Of a stretch of 14,593 nt of DNA, positions 6,247-13,072 are shown one piece after another. Every line of letters starts with the position of its first letter. The first letter of the stretch is position 1. Under the pieces are notes generated by a model. That model worked only from the letters and a program-made list of their open reading frames with translations, was not told the DNA's origin and made no database searches. The translations under genes were made by a program, and so were the position numbers. Origin of the DNA: Nitrosopumilales archaeon CG_4_9_14_0_2_um_filter_34_16 (GTDB lineage Archaea > Thermoproteota > Nitrososphaeria > Nitrososphaerales > Nitrosopumilaceae); contig PFRJ01000088.1 in the NCBI GenBank assembly GCA_002788515.1, positions 1 through 14,593 on the forward strand, read 5' to 3'.

Positions 6247-6642
6247 ATGGTTAAAGAATTTTCATATAGAGGCATTCCACAAGCAGAACTGGATAGCTTA
6301 TCACTAGAAAAATTATTCTTATTATTCAATTCAAGACAAAGAAGATCCCTAACAAGAGGAATCAATGACGGAAAAAGAAAATTAATTGAAGAAATAAAAT
6401 CTGCAAAAGCAGGTAAAGTAAAAAATCCTATCAAAACTCACCTTAGAGATTTGATTGTTTTGCCATACATGGTAGGAGTTACAGTAAACGTATTTTCTGG
6501 AAAAGAATTCTATCCAGTTACAATGACATCAGAAATGATTGGACATTATTTAGGAGAATATGTAATAACAAACAAGAGAGTTTCACACGGTGCCCCAGGT
6601 GTAGGTGCATCAAGATCCAGTCTCTATGTACCATTGAAGTGA
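6247..6642 (+). CDS. rps19: 30S ribosomal protein S19 (uS19)
   Basis: A 131-residue archaeal S19. The N-terminus EFSYRGIPQAELDSLSLEKLFLLFNSRQRRSLTRG is the archaeal/eukaryal form. The core RDLIVLPYMVGVTVNVFSGKEFYPVTMTSEMIGHYLGEYVITNKRVSHGAPGVGASRSS holds the family signature. S19 sits in the head of the small subunit near the A site. The ATG at 6247 is the first usable start: a tiny frame beginning at 6204 is unrelated and stops at once. GGAGAA (6236-6241) just upstream serves as ribosome binding site. Confidence 0.97.
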   Translation: MVKEFSYRGIPQAELDSLSLEKLFLLFNSRQRRSLTRGINDGKRKLIEEIKSAKAGKVKNPIKTHLRDLIVLPYMVGVTVNVFSGKEFYPVTMTSEMIGHYLGEYVITNKRVSHGAPGVGASRSSLYVPLK

Positions 6643-6647
6643 TTATT

Positions 6648-7106
6648 ATGGGTAGATTCGATTACGCTTTCCAAAATTATGATGCAACAAAACATGTACG
6701 TTCATCTTTAAGAGAAAAAGACATTTCACACAAACATGCTCGCGAAGTTGCAGTGTCATTAAAAGGACTATCAATAGAAAAAGCAAGAGACTATCTACAA
6801 GCAGTGATTAACAAAAAAAGAGCAGTTCCATTTAGAAGATACAAAAATCAAGTAGGACACAAGTCTGACCCCGGAGTTATGTCAGGACGTTATCCTCAAA
6901 AAACAGCAAAAGAATTCATTAAAGTTTTAGACAATTTAGAATCAAATGCAGAATACAAAGGAATGGATTTAGATAGATTACGAATTATCAATGCAACAGT
7001 TCACAAAGGAGTAATTGTAAAAAGATTCATCCCACGAGCCATGGGAAGAGCAACTCCTAAGAACAATGTACTAACACATGTCGAATTGGTAGCAAAGGAG
7101 GTTTAG
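6648..7106 (+). CDS. rpl22: 50S ribosomal protein L22 (uL22)
   Basis: A 152-residue archaeal L22, longer than bacterial forms as expected. The N-terminus is MGRFDYAFQNYDATKHVRSSLREKDISHKHAREVAVSLKG; the conserved end GRATPKNNVLTHVELVAKE includes the hairpin-bearing region of the exit tunnel. The frame extends upstream to a GTG at 6639 that overlaps the S19 stop, but the ATG at 6648 is preferred: it starts the conserved MGRFDYAF and has AGTGAT (6637-6642) at good distance as Shine-Dalgarno site. The GGAGGT near its own end serves S3. Confidence 0.96.
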   Translation: MGRFDYAFQNYDATKHVRSSLREKDISHKHAREVAVSLKGLSIEKARDYLQAVINKKRAVPFRRYKNQVGHKSDPGVMSGRYPQKTAKEFIKVLDNLESNAEYKGMDLDRLRIINATVHKGVIVKRFIPRAMGRATPKNNVLTHVELVAKEV

Positions 7107-7108
7107 AA

Positions 7109-7864
7109 ATGTCAGCAGTAAAAAATGTAATCAAAGACAACTATAACATGATGTTACTCAAAGATTATCTAAGAGAAGCTATCAAAGATGCAGGTTTTTC
7201 ACATGCAGAAATTTCAAAAACACCAGTAGGCACAAGAGTTGCATTACATGTAACAAGACCAGGAATTGTTATCGGTAGAAAAGGATCAGGAATAAGATCA
7301 TTGACAGATACACTTGCAACAGATTTTGGATTAAAAAATCCACAAATATCCGTAGTTGAAATTGAAAAACCAGAACTAGCACCAAGTGTTATGTGTAATA
7401 GAATGGCTGCACACCTAGAAAGAGGCACTGCATTCAGAAGAGCAACAATGTGGACATTAAAGCAAATAATGGAAGGAGGGGCTATGGGAGTTCAAATTAC
7501 AATTTCAGGAAAACTGAGAGGAGATCGTTCAGCATTTGAAAAACATACACAGGGAATTTTACCAAGAGCAGGACATCATGCAGAGATTATTGTTGATGAA
7601 GACATTGCACATGTAAAAACAGCGATGGGATTAATTGGAATTAGAATAAGAATAGCTAGAAAAGAAAAACTCATCCCAGAATTTGAAATGAGGGATGAGA
7701 AAATTAAAAAGAAAATACAAATTCAAGACAAAGATACAGGAAAGATGAGAGATGAGACTGCAGCAGAAACCAAAGCAAGGACAGAATCAGAATTAATTGC
7801 AATTGAAGAGGAAAAAATGAAAGAACTTGAAACATTAGAAGAGGAGGAGGAACTATTCAAATGA
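7109..7864 (+). CDS. rps3: 30S ribosomal protein S3 (uS3)
   Basis: A 251-residue S3. The N-terminal KH domain contains the RNA-binding loop GRKG at residues 56-59 (PGIVIGRKGSGIRSL). The C-terminal domain has ERGTAFRRATMWTLKQIMEGGAMGVQITISGKLRGDRS, typical of S3 at the mRNA entry tunnel. After about residue 190 the protein becomes a long charged tail rich in Lys and Glu, ending ETLEEEEELFK; such acidic tails occur in other archaeal S3 proteins. An AGGAGGTTT sequence in the end of L22 gives a strong ribosome binding site. The stop overlaps the L29 ATG (ATGA). Confidence 0.97.
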   Translation: MSAVKNVIKDNYNMMLLKDYLREAIKDAGFSHAEISKTPVGTRVALHVTRPGIVIGRKGSGIRSLTDTLATDFGLKNPQISVVEIEKPELAPSVMCNRMAAHLERGTAFRRATMWTLKQIMEGGAMGVQITISGKLRGDRSAFEKHTQGILPRAGHHAEIIVDEDIAHVKTAMGLIGIRIRIARKEKLIPEFEMRDEKIKKKIQIQDKDTGKMRDETAAETKARTESELIAIEEEKMKELETLEEEEELFK

Positions 7865-8067
7865 CCAGATTAAGCATGAAATCAATCAAACAGTTAAATG
7901 AAAAAGACATTCAAAGTAAAATTCAAGAATCACGAAGTGAACTTGCTAAACTAAGAGTTGATGCTTCTAAAGGGACACTTAGAAAAGAAAGCGGTAAATT
8001 AAAACCAATTCGTCACGATATTGCACGAATGTTAACAAGAATAAACGAGATGAAAAATAAAAAATGA
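7861..8067 (+). CDS. rpl29: 50S ribosomal protein L29 (uL29)
   Basis: A 68-residue L29, a two-helix protein at the tunnel exit that contacts L23. The pattern SIKQLNEKDIQSKIQESRSELAKLRVDASKGTLRKESGKLKPIRHDIARMLTRINE is characteristic. It overlaps S3 and the RNase P protein gene by four bases each (ATGA junctions). The GAGGAGGAGG run encoding the acidic S3 tail just upstream doubles as a strong Shine-Dalgarno site. Confidence 0.95.
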   Translation: MTRLSMKSIKQLNEKDIQSKIQESRSELAKLRVDASKGTLRKESGKLKPIRHDIARMLTRINEMKNKK

Positions 8068-8330
8068 TCACTGCAGACAACATAACATCACATGAATTCA
8101 TAGGATTAGACACAGAGATCATAGAATCAAGTAATCCACAAGTTATAGGATTAAATGGAAGAATTGTCAATGAAACAAAATCAATGTTTACAATAAATAC
8201 AATAAAGGGCATGAAACAAATTGCAAAATCCACCAACAATTGGAAATTTTCAATTGCAAGTAAAGATGTAATAGTAAGAGGCTCAAGTATTGCAAAAAGA
8301 CCATTTGACAGAATTGGAGGCAAAGCATGA
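8064..8330 (+). CDS. rnp1: RNase P protein component 1 (Rpp29/Pop4 family)
   Basis: An 88-residue protein of the archaeal Rpp29 (Pop4) family. It starts TSHEFIGLDTEIIESSNPQVIGLNGRIVNETKSMFTI, the Sm-like barrel opening of the family, and ends KDVIVRGSSIAKRPFDRIGGKA. Rpp29 works with Rpp21 on the specificity domain of RNase P RNA in tRNA 5' end maturation. Its place between L29 and S17 is the normal archaeal arrangement and supports the call. Four-base overlaps with both neighbours indicate coupled translation. Confidence 0.92.
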   Translation: MITADNITSHEFIGLDTEIIESSNPQVIGLNGRIVNETKSMFTINTIKGMKQIAKSTNNWKFSIASKDVIVRGSSIAKRPFDRIGGKA

Positions 8331-8650
8331 CTCAAAACATAGGATTGAAAGTTAGAGAACCAAAAAGAGAATGCGAAGACAAGCATTGTCCATTTCATGG
8401 CGGTTTATCAATCAGAGGGAAACTGTTCGATGGTAAAGTAACAGGAAACAAAGCAAAACAAACAATCACATTACAAAAAGAGGCACCAATTTACTTTAGT
8501 AAATTTAAGAGATATGCAAGAGGTACAAGCACTATTCATGCACACGTACCTGGTTGTATTGATGTAGAAGAGGGAGATCATGTCCTAACTGCAGAATGTA
8601 GGCCTATCTCAAAATCAGTATCTTATGTTGTTGTGGAGGTTAGAGAGTAA
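8327..8650 (+). CDS. rps17: 30S ribosomal protein S17 (uS17)
   Basis: A 107-residue archaeal S17, longer than bacterial forms because of the N-terminal extension IGLKVREPKRECEDKHCPFHGGLSIRG. The OB-fold core includes GNKAKQTITLQKEAPIYFSKFKRYARGTSTIHAHVP and the closing EGDHVLTAECRPISKSVSYVVVEV, a standard family signature. It binds 16S rRNA early in small-subunit assembly. It overlaps the RNase P gene by four bases, and its stop shares one base with the L14 ATG. GGAGGT within its last codons provides the L14 ribosome binding site. Confidence 0.96.
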   Translation: MTQNIGLKVREPKRECEDKHCPFHGGLSIRGKLFDGKVTGNKAKQTITLQKEAPIYFSKFKRYARGTSTIHAHVPGCIDVEEGDHVLTAECRPISKSVSYVVVEVRE

Positions 8651-9072
8651 TGGCAAAACAAGCAGGTAAAGGAGTCGAAGAATTCCGTCCATATGTTACT
8701 AAATCAATTCCAATTGGTGCAAATATTGTATGTGCAGATAATTCAGGTGCAAAAATATTAGAGATAATCAACGTTCCAAGACATCATACAAGATCATCTA
8801 GACTTGCATCAGCATCAGTGGGAGACTTTTGCAATGTTGTAGTAAAGAAAGGTCCAGCAGAATTAAGAAAGCAAGTTTATGGTGCAGTTATAATTAGACA
8901 AAAATATGCAGTGCGCAGATTAAACGGGGTAAGAGTTTGTTTTGAAGATAATGCCGCAGTGTTAATTACTCCAGAAGGAGAAACAAAAGGCACAGACATC
9001 AAAGGACCAGTAGCATCAGAAGCTTCAGAGAAATGGCCAAGAGTAGCTAACTTGGCATCAATGGTGGTATAA
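8650..9072 (+). CDS. rpl14: 50S ribosomal protein L14 (uL14)
   Basis: A 140-residue L14 of archaeal size. The core SIPIGANIVCADNSGAKILEIINV and the stretch VVKKGPAELRKQVYGAVIIRQKYAVRRLNGVRVCFEDNAAVLI match the family signature, and the end (KGPVASEASEKWPRVANLASMVV) is the archaeal type. L14 lies on the subunit interface and forms intersubunit bridges. The ATG at 8650 overlaps the S17 stop by one base and has a GGAGGT site about ten bases before it. Confidence 0.97.
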   Translation: MAKQAGKGVEEFRPYVTKSIPIGANIVCADNSGAKILEIINVPRHHTRSSRLASASVGDFCNVVVKKGPAELRKQVYGAVIIRQKYAVRRLNGVRVCFEDNAAVLITPEGETKGTDIKGPVASEASEKWPRVANLASMVV

Positions 9073-9076
9073 TAAA

Positions 9077-9544
9077 ATGAAACCAACAAAAATGCGCAAT
9101 AATTTGATTTATCAAGCAACTTTCCAAACAAGAAGCAAACAAATTGCAAGTCCATTATCAAAAGAACTTCATAAAAAATATGGTAAAAGAAGTGTCAGAG
9201 TGATAGAAGGAGACAACGTAAAAATTCTAAGAGGAGAATTCAAAGGAGTAGACGGTAAAATTTCAAAAATATCTACACAGAAAAATAGTGTTGCCATTGA
9301 AGGAGTAAAGAAAGAAAAAACAAAAGGAGATAAATTTGATGTATATATTCACACATCGAATCTAGTAGTAACTTCACTTAACACTGAGGATAAATGGAGA
9401 ATTTCAAGGTTAGAAGGAAAGGATCCAAGAAAACAACCAAAGACACCAGCAAAAGCAGAAACAGTGAAAACAGAACCAAGCAAGGAAACTCCTAAAGAAA
9501 CAAAAGGAGCAGAAAAAGTCAAAAAAGAGGAAAAGGATGAATAA
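9077..9544 (+). CDS. rpl24: 50S ribosomal protein L24 (uL24) with a charged C-terminal tail
   Basis: A 155-residue L24. The N-terminus KPTKMRNNLIYQATFQTRSKQIASPLSKELHKKYGKRSVRV is archaeal/eukaryal. The KOW motif VIEGDNVKILRGEFKGVDGKI lies at about residues 42-62. From about residue 115 the protein becomes a low-complexity tail of Lys, Glu, Pro and Thr with repeated PKTPAK, PSKETPKET-like units, making it longer than many archaeal L24 proteins. The tail is probably disordered. The gene starts four bases after L14 and its stop shares one base with the S4e ATG. Confidence 0.95.
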   Translation: MKPTKMRNNLIYQATFQTRSKQIASPLSKELHKKYGKRSVRVIEGDNVKILRGEFKGVDGKISKISTQKNSVAIEGVKKEKTKGDKFDVYIHTSNLVVTSLNTEDKWRISRLEGKDPRKQPKTPAKAETVKTEPSKETPKETKGAEKVKKEEKDE

Positions 9545-10260
9545 TGGTAAGCATTTCAGGCAGTAAAAAACTCAAACGTCAAATGGCTCCACAATTTTGG
9601 GGAATTGCCAGAAAAGACAAGAGATTTGTAGTTACAGTAAGACCAGGTCCACATAAAAAGAGTGACTCTGTACCAACGGCAGTATTTCTAAGAGACATGT
9701 TAAAAATAGTTACAAGCCTTAGAGAAGCAAAGACAGCAATTTACTCAGGTAGGGTAAAAATAGATGGTGTTGTACGAAAATCACTTCACCATGCAATTGG
9801 ATTAATGGACGTTGTAGAATTAGAAAACGTGTCAGACATTTATCGTCTTGTTCCATCTGAGGACAAACTTCTCAAACCAATAAAGATCAAAGAATCAGAA
9901 AAATCAAAAAAAATTGTAAGAGTAATCAGTAAAACTACAATATCTAAAGGAAAATTACAAATTGGATTTCATGATGGACGTTCAATAATTTCAGATAGTA
10001 AAGTAAACGTTGGAGATACTTGTCTAATACAAATTCCAGAACAAAAAATTCTTGAAATAATAAAATTAGAACCAGGATGTCAAGGACTAGTTACACGTGG
10101 ACACAACACAGGACAAATCGGTAAAATTGAAACTATTGAAGAAGGAACATTCATTCTTCCAAAAAGAGTAATTCTTTCATTAGAAGATAGAAAAATCGAG
10201 ATTCCTGCAGACATTATTATGCCAATTGGAAAAGAGGGGCCAATCATTCAATTAAAGTGA
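9544..10260 (+). CDS. rps4e: 30S ribosomal protein S4e (eS4)
   Basis: A 238-residue S4e, a protein found in archaea and eukaryotes but not bacteria. It opens with SGSKKLKRQMAPQFWGIARKDKRFVVTVRPGPHKKSDSVPTAVFLRDMLK, followed by an S4 RNA-binding domain (TAIYSGRVKIDGVVRKSLHHAIGLMDVVEL). A central beta domain follows, with LQIGFHDGRSII, and a late KOW-like segment RGHNTGQIGKIETIEEG. The placement between L24 and L5 is the usual archaeal order. It shares one base with the L24 stop and is four bases from L5. Confidence 0.97.
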   Translation: MVSISGSKKLKRQMAPQFWGIARKDKRFVVTVRPGPHKKSDSVPTAVFLRDMLKIVTSLREAKTAIYSGRVKIDGVVRKSLHHAIGLMDVVELENVSDIYRLVPSEDKLLKPIKIKESEKSKKIVRVISKTTISKGKLQIGFHDGRSIISDSKVNVGDTCLIQIPEQKILEIIKLEPGCQGLVTRGHNTGQIGKIETIEEGTFILPKRVILSLEDRKIEIPADIIMPIGKEGPIIQLK

Positions 10261-10264
10261 TCAT

Positions 10265-10786
10265 ATGTCTCAAATAACAGAATCCCCAATGAAGAAGATT
10301 TCTTTAGAGAAAATTGTACTAAACATGGGAGTTGGGAAATCAGGAGATGTGATTAACATCGCAAGAAAAGCACTTGATCAAATATCAGGAAAAAAATCAT
10401 CTGCACGTAACGCAAAAGAAACACAAAGAGATTGGGGAGTTAGAAAAGGAGAACCAATAGGTGCAGCAGTAACAATACGAGGAAAAGATGCAAAAGAATT
10501 ACTTAAAAGATTGCTTGAAGCAAAAGGAAATATTGTCAATGGCAAGTCATTTGATAATTTTGGTAACTATTCATTTGGAATCAAAGAACACATAGACATT
10601 CCAGGTGTAAAATATGATCCCCAGATAGGGATTTTGGGATTAGGAATTTCAGTTACATTGACCAGACCAGGATATGGAGTTAGAACTAGAAGTAAACACA
10701 AAGCGAGTATTGGAAAAAAACATATCATTAAAAATCAAGAAGCAAAGGATTATCTAGTAAAAGAATTTGGAGTGACCGTAACATAA
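10265..10786 (+). CDS. rpl5: 50S ribosomal protein L5 (uL5)
   Basis: A 173-residue L5. It contains the family features MKKISLEKIVLNMGVGKSGD, ISGKKSSARNAKETQRDWGVRKGEPIGAAVTIRG and the later FGIKEHIDIPGVKYDPQIGILGLGISVTLTRPGYGVRTRSK. It binds 5S rRNA in the central protuberance with L18, whose gene is not in this window. The ATG at 10265 could be displaced by the internal ATG preceding KKISLEKI nine codons later, but the upstream start is closest to the S4e stop. The L5 stop shares one base with S14 (TAATG). Confidence 0.96.
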   Translation: MSQITESPMKKISLEKIVLNMGVGKSGDVINIARKALDQISGKKSSARNAKETQRDWGVRKGEPIGAAVTIRGKDAKELLKRLLEAKGNIVNGKSFDNFGNYSFGIKEHIDIPGVKYDPQIGILGLGISVTLTRPGYGVRTRSKHKASIGKKHIIKNQEAKDYLVKEFGVTVT

Positions 10787-10965
10787 TGGCAAAAGATAGA
10801 TCATACGAAGCCACAGGAAGGAAGAAGCACGATTTTGGACGAGGCTCAAGATGGTGTAAGAGATGCGGAGACTATACAGCAGTTATTCAAAAATACGATT
10901 TAATGTTATGTAGACGATGCTTTAGAGAAGTAGCAACATCTTTAGGGTTCAGGAAAAACAAGTGA
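10786..10965 (+). CDS. rps14: 30S ribosomal protein S14, zinc-binding type (uS14)
   Basis: A 59-residue gene, easy to miss because of its length. The product starts MAKDRSYEATGRKKHDFGRGSRWC. It has the zinc finger CxxC (Cys24, Cys27) and CxxC (Cys42, Cys45) with a 14-residue spacer, the Zn-dependent archaeal/eukaryal S14 layout, and ends SLGFRKNK. S14 sits in the head of the small subunit beside S3 and S10. The ATG overlaps the L5 stop by one base, and S8 follows six bases after the stop. Family length and gene order both fit. Confidence 0.95.
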   Translation: MAKDRSYEATGRKKHDFGRGSRWCKRCGDYTAVIQKYDLMLCRRCFREVATSLGFRKNK

Positions 10966-10971
10966 GATATC

Positions 10972-11364
10972 ATGCCAGCAACTAACGTATTAGCAAATTT
11001 GTTTGTAACATTATACAACAACGAAGCAAGAAGAAAAGGAGATTGTATAATCCTTCCAACTTCAAAACTAGGCATAGAGGTTCTAAAGACACTCCAAAAA
11101 GATGGATACATTGGAGAGTTTGAACATATTGACGATAAAAGAGGTGGGAAATTCAAAATAAAATTATTAGCAAAAATAACAAAATGTGGAGCAATATCAC
11201 CAAGATTCAAAGTAAAAACGGATGAATTCAATAGTTGGGAACAACAATATTTGCCAGCATATGATAGAGGTATGCTTTTAGTTACTACAAATCAAGGAGT
11301 GATGTCACATCATGAAGCAGTACAAAAAGGAATTGGGGGATTTTTGATAGGTTATGTCTACTAG
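10972..11364 (+). CDS. rps8: 30S ribosomal protein S8 (uS8)
   Basis: A 130-residue S8 of archaeal type, with MPATNVLANLFVTLYNNEARRKGDCIILPTSKLGIEVLKTLQKDGYIGEFEHIDDKRGGKFKI and the C-terminal signature RGMLLVTTNQGVMSHHEAVQKGIGGFLIGYVY. S8 binds the central domain of 16S rRNA and is a key assembly protein. In bacteria S8 represses the spc operon by binding its mRNA; whether this holds here cannot be seen. It follows S14 by six bases and overlaps L6 by 11 bases. Confidence 0.97.
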   Translation: MPATNVLANLFVTLYNNEARRKGDCIILPTSKLGIEVLKTLQKDGYIGEFEHIDDKRGGKFKIKLLAKITKCGAISPRFKVKTDEFNSWEQQYLPAYDRGMLLVTTNQGVMSHHEAVQKGIGGFLIGYVY

Positions 11365-11911
11365 TCAAATTGAAAAGTTTCAAGACGAAGTAGCAATCCC
11401 AGAGGGAGTTACAATTACTTTAAACAATCACATGTTAGGATTTGTAGGACCACTAGGAAAGACATTCAAAAACTTTCGTGCCATACCAGTAAACATAGAA
11501 ATCACAAATGATAAAGTACTGCTAAAAGCAATAGGTACAAAAAAAAGAGATTATGCAATTTTACATACTGCTAGATCGATCATCAGAAATATTTGTGAGG
11601 GTTTAGTTACTGGGTATACAATCAAAATGAAAGTAGTGTATGCACACTTTCCAATTACGGTTAAAGTAGAAGGAAAGAAAATTCTAATTGAAAACTTTCA
11701 AGGGGAGCGTTCAGCAAGAGTTACACATATTGTTGGAAATACCAAAGTAGTTCCAAAAGGAGAAGATGTAATTCTCACAGGAGAGGTGTGGACAGACATT
11801 ACACAAACAGCAGCCAACATTGAATTAAAAACTAAAGTAAAAAACAAAGATCACAGAGTTTTTCTTGACGGCGTTTATTCTTTTGAAAAGAAAAAAGGCA
11901 TAGAAAAGTAA
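11354..11911 (+). CDS. rpl6: 50S ribosomal protein L6 (uL6)
   Basis: A 185-residue archaeal L6 with the two repeated domains of the family. The first has VAIPEGVTITLNNHMLGFVGPLGKTFKNFR; the second has VYAHFPITVKVEGKKILIENFQGERSARVTHIVGNTKVVPKGEDVILTGEVWTDITQTAANIE. L6 lies near the GTPase centre of the large subunit. The ATG at 11354 lies 11 bases inside the end of S8; no better start follows before the conserved sequence. In most archaea L32e, L19e, L18 and S5 come next, but here the ribosomal run ends and an unknown 95-residue gene follows after 12 bases. Confidence 0.96.
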   Translation: MSTSQIEKFQDEVAIPEGVTITLNNHMLGFVGPLGKTFKNFRAIPVNIEITNDKVLLKAIGTKKRDYAILHTARSIIRNICEGLVTGYTIKMKVVYAHFPITVKVEGKKILIENFQGERSARVTHIVGNTKVVPKGEDVILTGEVWTDITQTAANIELKTKVKNKDHRVFLDGVYSFEKKKGIEK

Positions 11912-11923
11912 AACTTTCATTTC

Positions 11924-12211
11924 ATGACTCTAGACTCCGAATTTGCAAAACAAACAACAGACCTAATTCTACAGACATTAGAATTGTACAAGTCAGCAGG
12001 AGCATCACCGAGAATAGGTGAAACTTGGAATTGTGCAAACATTGGGGATTTTTTATGTGGTTTTTTTGTAGGAGAAATGGTAGGTTCCGCACTTAGTGCA
12101 TTCCAAATAGTACACAAAAGAGAACCAACACCTGACGAACATTTGGAAATCATTGAATTAGTTGAAAATCATTCAAAAGAAATTAGAGAGTTTTTTGCCA
12201 AATTCAATTGA
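11924..12211 (+). CDS. Hypothetical protein at the end of the ribosomal operon
   Basis: A 95-residue protein I do not recognise. It begins with an amphipathic helix (MTLDSEFAKQTTDLILQTLELYKSAG), has a central stretch NCANIGDFLCGFFVGEMVGSALSAFQIVHKRE with two Cys and a hydrophobic, glycine-rich helix, and ends with another charged helix (PDEHLEIIELVENHSKEIREFFAKFN). The middle is too mixed for a confident membrane span. It starts 12 bases after L6, so it is probably the last gene of the same transcript. A stem-loop candidate lies shortly downstream. A link to translation is suggested only by position. Confidence 0.7.
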   Translation: MTLDSEFAKQTTDLILQTLELYKSAGASPRIGETWNCANIGDFLCGFFVGEMVGSALSAFQIVHKREPTPDEHLEIIELVENHSKEIREFFAKFN

Positions 12212-12219
12212 TATGATAA

Positions 12220-12239
12220 TCAATTTTAGTCTAAATTGA
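12220..12239 (+). terminator. Possible stem-loop at the end of the ribosomal operon
   Basis: TCAATTT (12220-12226) and AAATTGA (12233-12239) can pair across a six-base loop, a few bases after the stop of the preceding gene and before the tRNA promoter. The stem is AT-rich and no long T run follows, so it may equally be chance. Confidence 0.3.
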
Positions 12240-12252
12240 ATCGTCGCAAAGA

Positions 12253-12258
12253 TTAAAT
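12253..12258 (+). promoter_or_regulatory. TATA box for tRNA-Asn
   Basis: TTAAAT is centred about 27 bases upstream of the tRNA 5' end, preceded by purine-rich GCAAAGA that could act as BRE. This indicates an independent promoter for the tRNA. Confidence 0.5.
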
Positions 12259-12282
12259 CACTTTTGCCAAGTACAATCTTGT

Positions 12283-12356
12283 GCCTCCCTAGCTCAGCGT
12301 GGTAGAGCAACCGGCTGTTAACCGGTTGGTCACCAGTTCAAGTCTGGTGGGAGGCG
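12283..12356 (+). tRNA. tRNA-Asn (anticodon GTT)
   Basis: The cloverleaf can be drawn by hand. Acceptor GCCTCCC (12283-12289) pairs with GGGAGGC (12349-12355); D arm GCTC/GAGC; anticodon stem ACCGG/CCGGT around loop CTGTTAA with anticodon GTT (12317-12319); variable loop TGGTC; T arm ACCAG/CTGGT with loop TTCAAGT. The discriminator base is G at 12356, normal for tRNA-Asn. CCA is not encoded, as the next bases are CTTC, so it must be added after transcription. No intron is present. It reads in the same direction as the ribosomal operon but has its own TATA box. Confidence 0.97.
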
Positions 12357-12363
12357 CTTCATA

Positions 12364-12385
12364 TTTCTAAACTCGAGTTTTGAAA
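12364..12385. repeat. Palindrome A (imperfect, CTCGAG centre)
   Basis: A 22-base dyad, TTTCTAAACTC joined to GAGTTTTGAAA, with one mismatched pair, beginning eight bases after the tRNA. It belongs to the same family as the palindromes at 12431 and 13073 (TTTCTAAA-n-TCGA-n-TTTAGAAA). It could be an operator, or a hairpin acting in termination of the tRNA transcript. Confidence 0.55.
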
Positions 12386-12430
12386 CAAGGTTATTCTTCA
12401 ATAACAGATAAAAACACATTCAAGATTTCT

Positions 12431-12460
12431 AATATTTCTAAATTCGAATTTAGAAATATT
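12431..12460. repeat. Palindrome B (perfect 30-base dyad)
   Basis: AATATTTCTAAATTC followed by its exact reverse complement, with no spacer, upstream of the zinc-ribbon gene at 12548. A partial copy of the half-site (ATTTCT) directly precedes it. It shares 23 of 24 central bases with palindrome C. The absence of a spacer suits a symmetric protein dimer; as RNA it would form a long AT-rich hairpin. Confidence 0.7.
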
Positions 12461-12536
12461 GATCGGTTGTTAGTAATTGGTTTACACAATTAGACAACAT
12501 AGATCTAATAGATGATCGCATATTTAGAATAATGCA

Positions 12537-12542
12537 GGAGGT
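12537..12542 (+). promoter_or_regulatory. Shine-Dalgarno site fixing a TTG start
   Basis: A full GGAGGT lies five bases before TTG at 12548. No ATG lies in frame nearby, so this site decides the start of the zinc-ribbon gene. Confidence 0.7.
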
Positions 12543-12547
12543 TTACA

Positions 12548-12796
12548 TTGGTCCGAACTAGAAGGGCCAACAGATATTGTGTGGATTGTGGAGCAAGACT
12601 TGTGTATTATCCAAGATTATCTAATCCAAAAGCCCCCAATGAACACAGAGTATTAGTCTATGCATGTCCAGACTGTACGGAAGACTTTGAAAAACCCAAA
12701 ATGTTCTCAATTAGACGAAACCAAGTAGAGGATCCATTAGAAACAGTTGAAATAGAAATCACACAATTACAGAAAAAAACAATAATTGCAAAATAA
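12548..12796 (+). CDS. Small zinc-ribbon-like protein
   Basis: An 82-residue protein starting at TTG. It has two CxxC pairs, Cys11/Cys14 (YCVDCGARL) and Cys40/Cys43 (YACPDCTED), separated by 25 residues, which is the layout of a zinc ribbon. The N-terminus is basic (VRTRRANR) and the tail is acidic and helical. No family beyond the zinc ribbon is recognised; roles in transcription or RNA binding are possible but unproven. The start is set by GGAGGT (12537-12542) five bases upstream. The gene is followed after 11 bases by a small membrane protein gene in the same direction. Confidence 0.8.
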   Translation: MVRTRRANRYCVDCGARLVYYPRLSNPKAPNEHRVLVYACPDCTEDFEKPKMFSIRRNQVEDPLETVEIEITQLQKKTIIAK

Positions 12797-12807
12797 TAGT
12801 AAAAATA

Positions 12808-13035
12808 ATGTCTTATCCAGTAAAATTAAGAAGTAATGCATGGTTTTTGTTACCAATATTTTTTGGAATTATTGGTGGAATCATAGCATTTTTTGTTTTA
12901 CGAAATGATGATCCAAACAAGGCCAAAAATTGTCTTTATTTGGGAATTGTGTTTATGATAATAGGAATTGTTTTCAACATCTTTGTAGCAGCGTCAATTC
13001 CAGGTATGACATCTGGATTTAACGTGAATATTTGA
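12808..13035 (+). CDS. Two-helix membrane protein, 75 residues
   Basis: The product has two clear membrane helices, about residues 10-31 (NAWFLLPIFFGIIGGIIAFFVL) and about 43-63 (LYLGIVFMIIGIVFNIFVAA). They are joined by a polar loop RNDDPNKAKNC, and the protein ends in a short tail PGMTSGFNVNI. Function unknown. The loop and the tail look conserved in style (charged, Asp-Pro-Asn), suggesting a real family. It lies 11 bases after the zinc-ribbon gene and is probably co-transcribed. Confidence 0.8.
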   Translation: MSYPVKLRSNAWFLLPIFFGIIGGIIAFFVLRNDDPNKAKNCLYLGIVFMIIGIVFNIFVAASIPGMTSGFNVNI

Positions 13036-13072
13036 CACAGATGATGTTAGTTTACTAGTAGAGATAATCAAT

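Noticed and set aside
6204..6254. A 16-codon frame between L23 and S19 as a remnant of L2
   Set aside because: The peptide MDRRTRSTLTMENRNG bears no resemblance to either end of L2 and overlaps the S19 start.
6639..6647. GTG at 6639 as the start of L22
   Set aside because: It overlaps the S19 stop and adds only three residues before the conserved MGRFDYAF; the ATG at 6648 has a well-placed AGTGAT ribosome binding site.
12357..12547. Insertion sequence or integration scar next to tRNA-Asn
   Set aside because: No repeat of the tRNA 3' end, no integrase and no transposase were found; the palindromes there are better explained as a related motif family.
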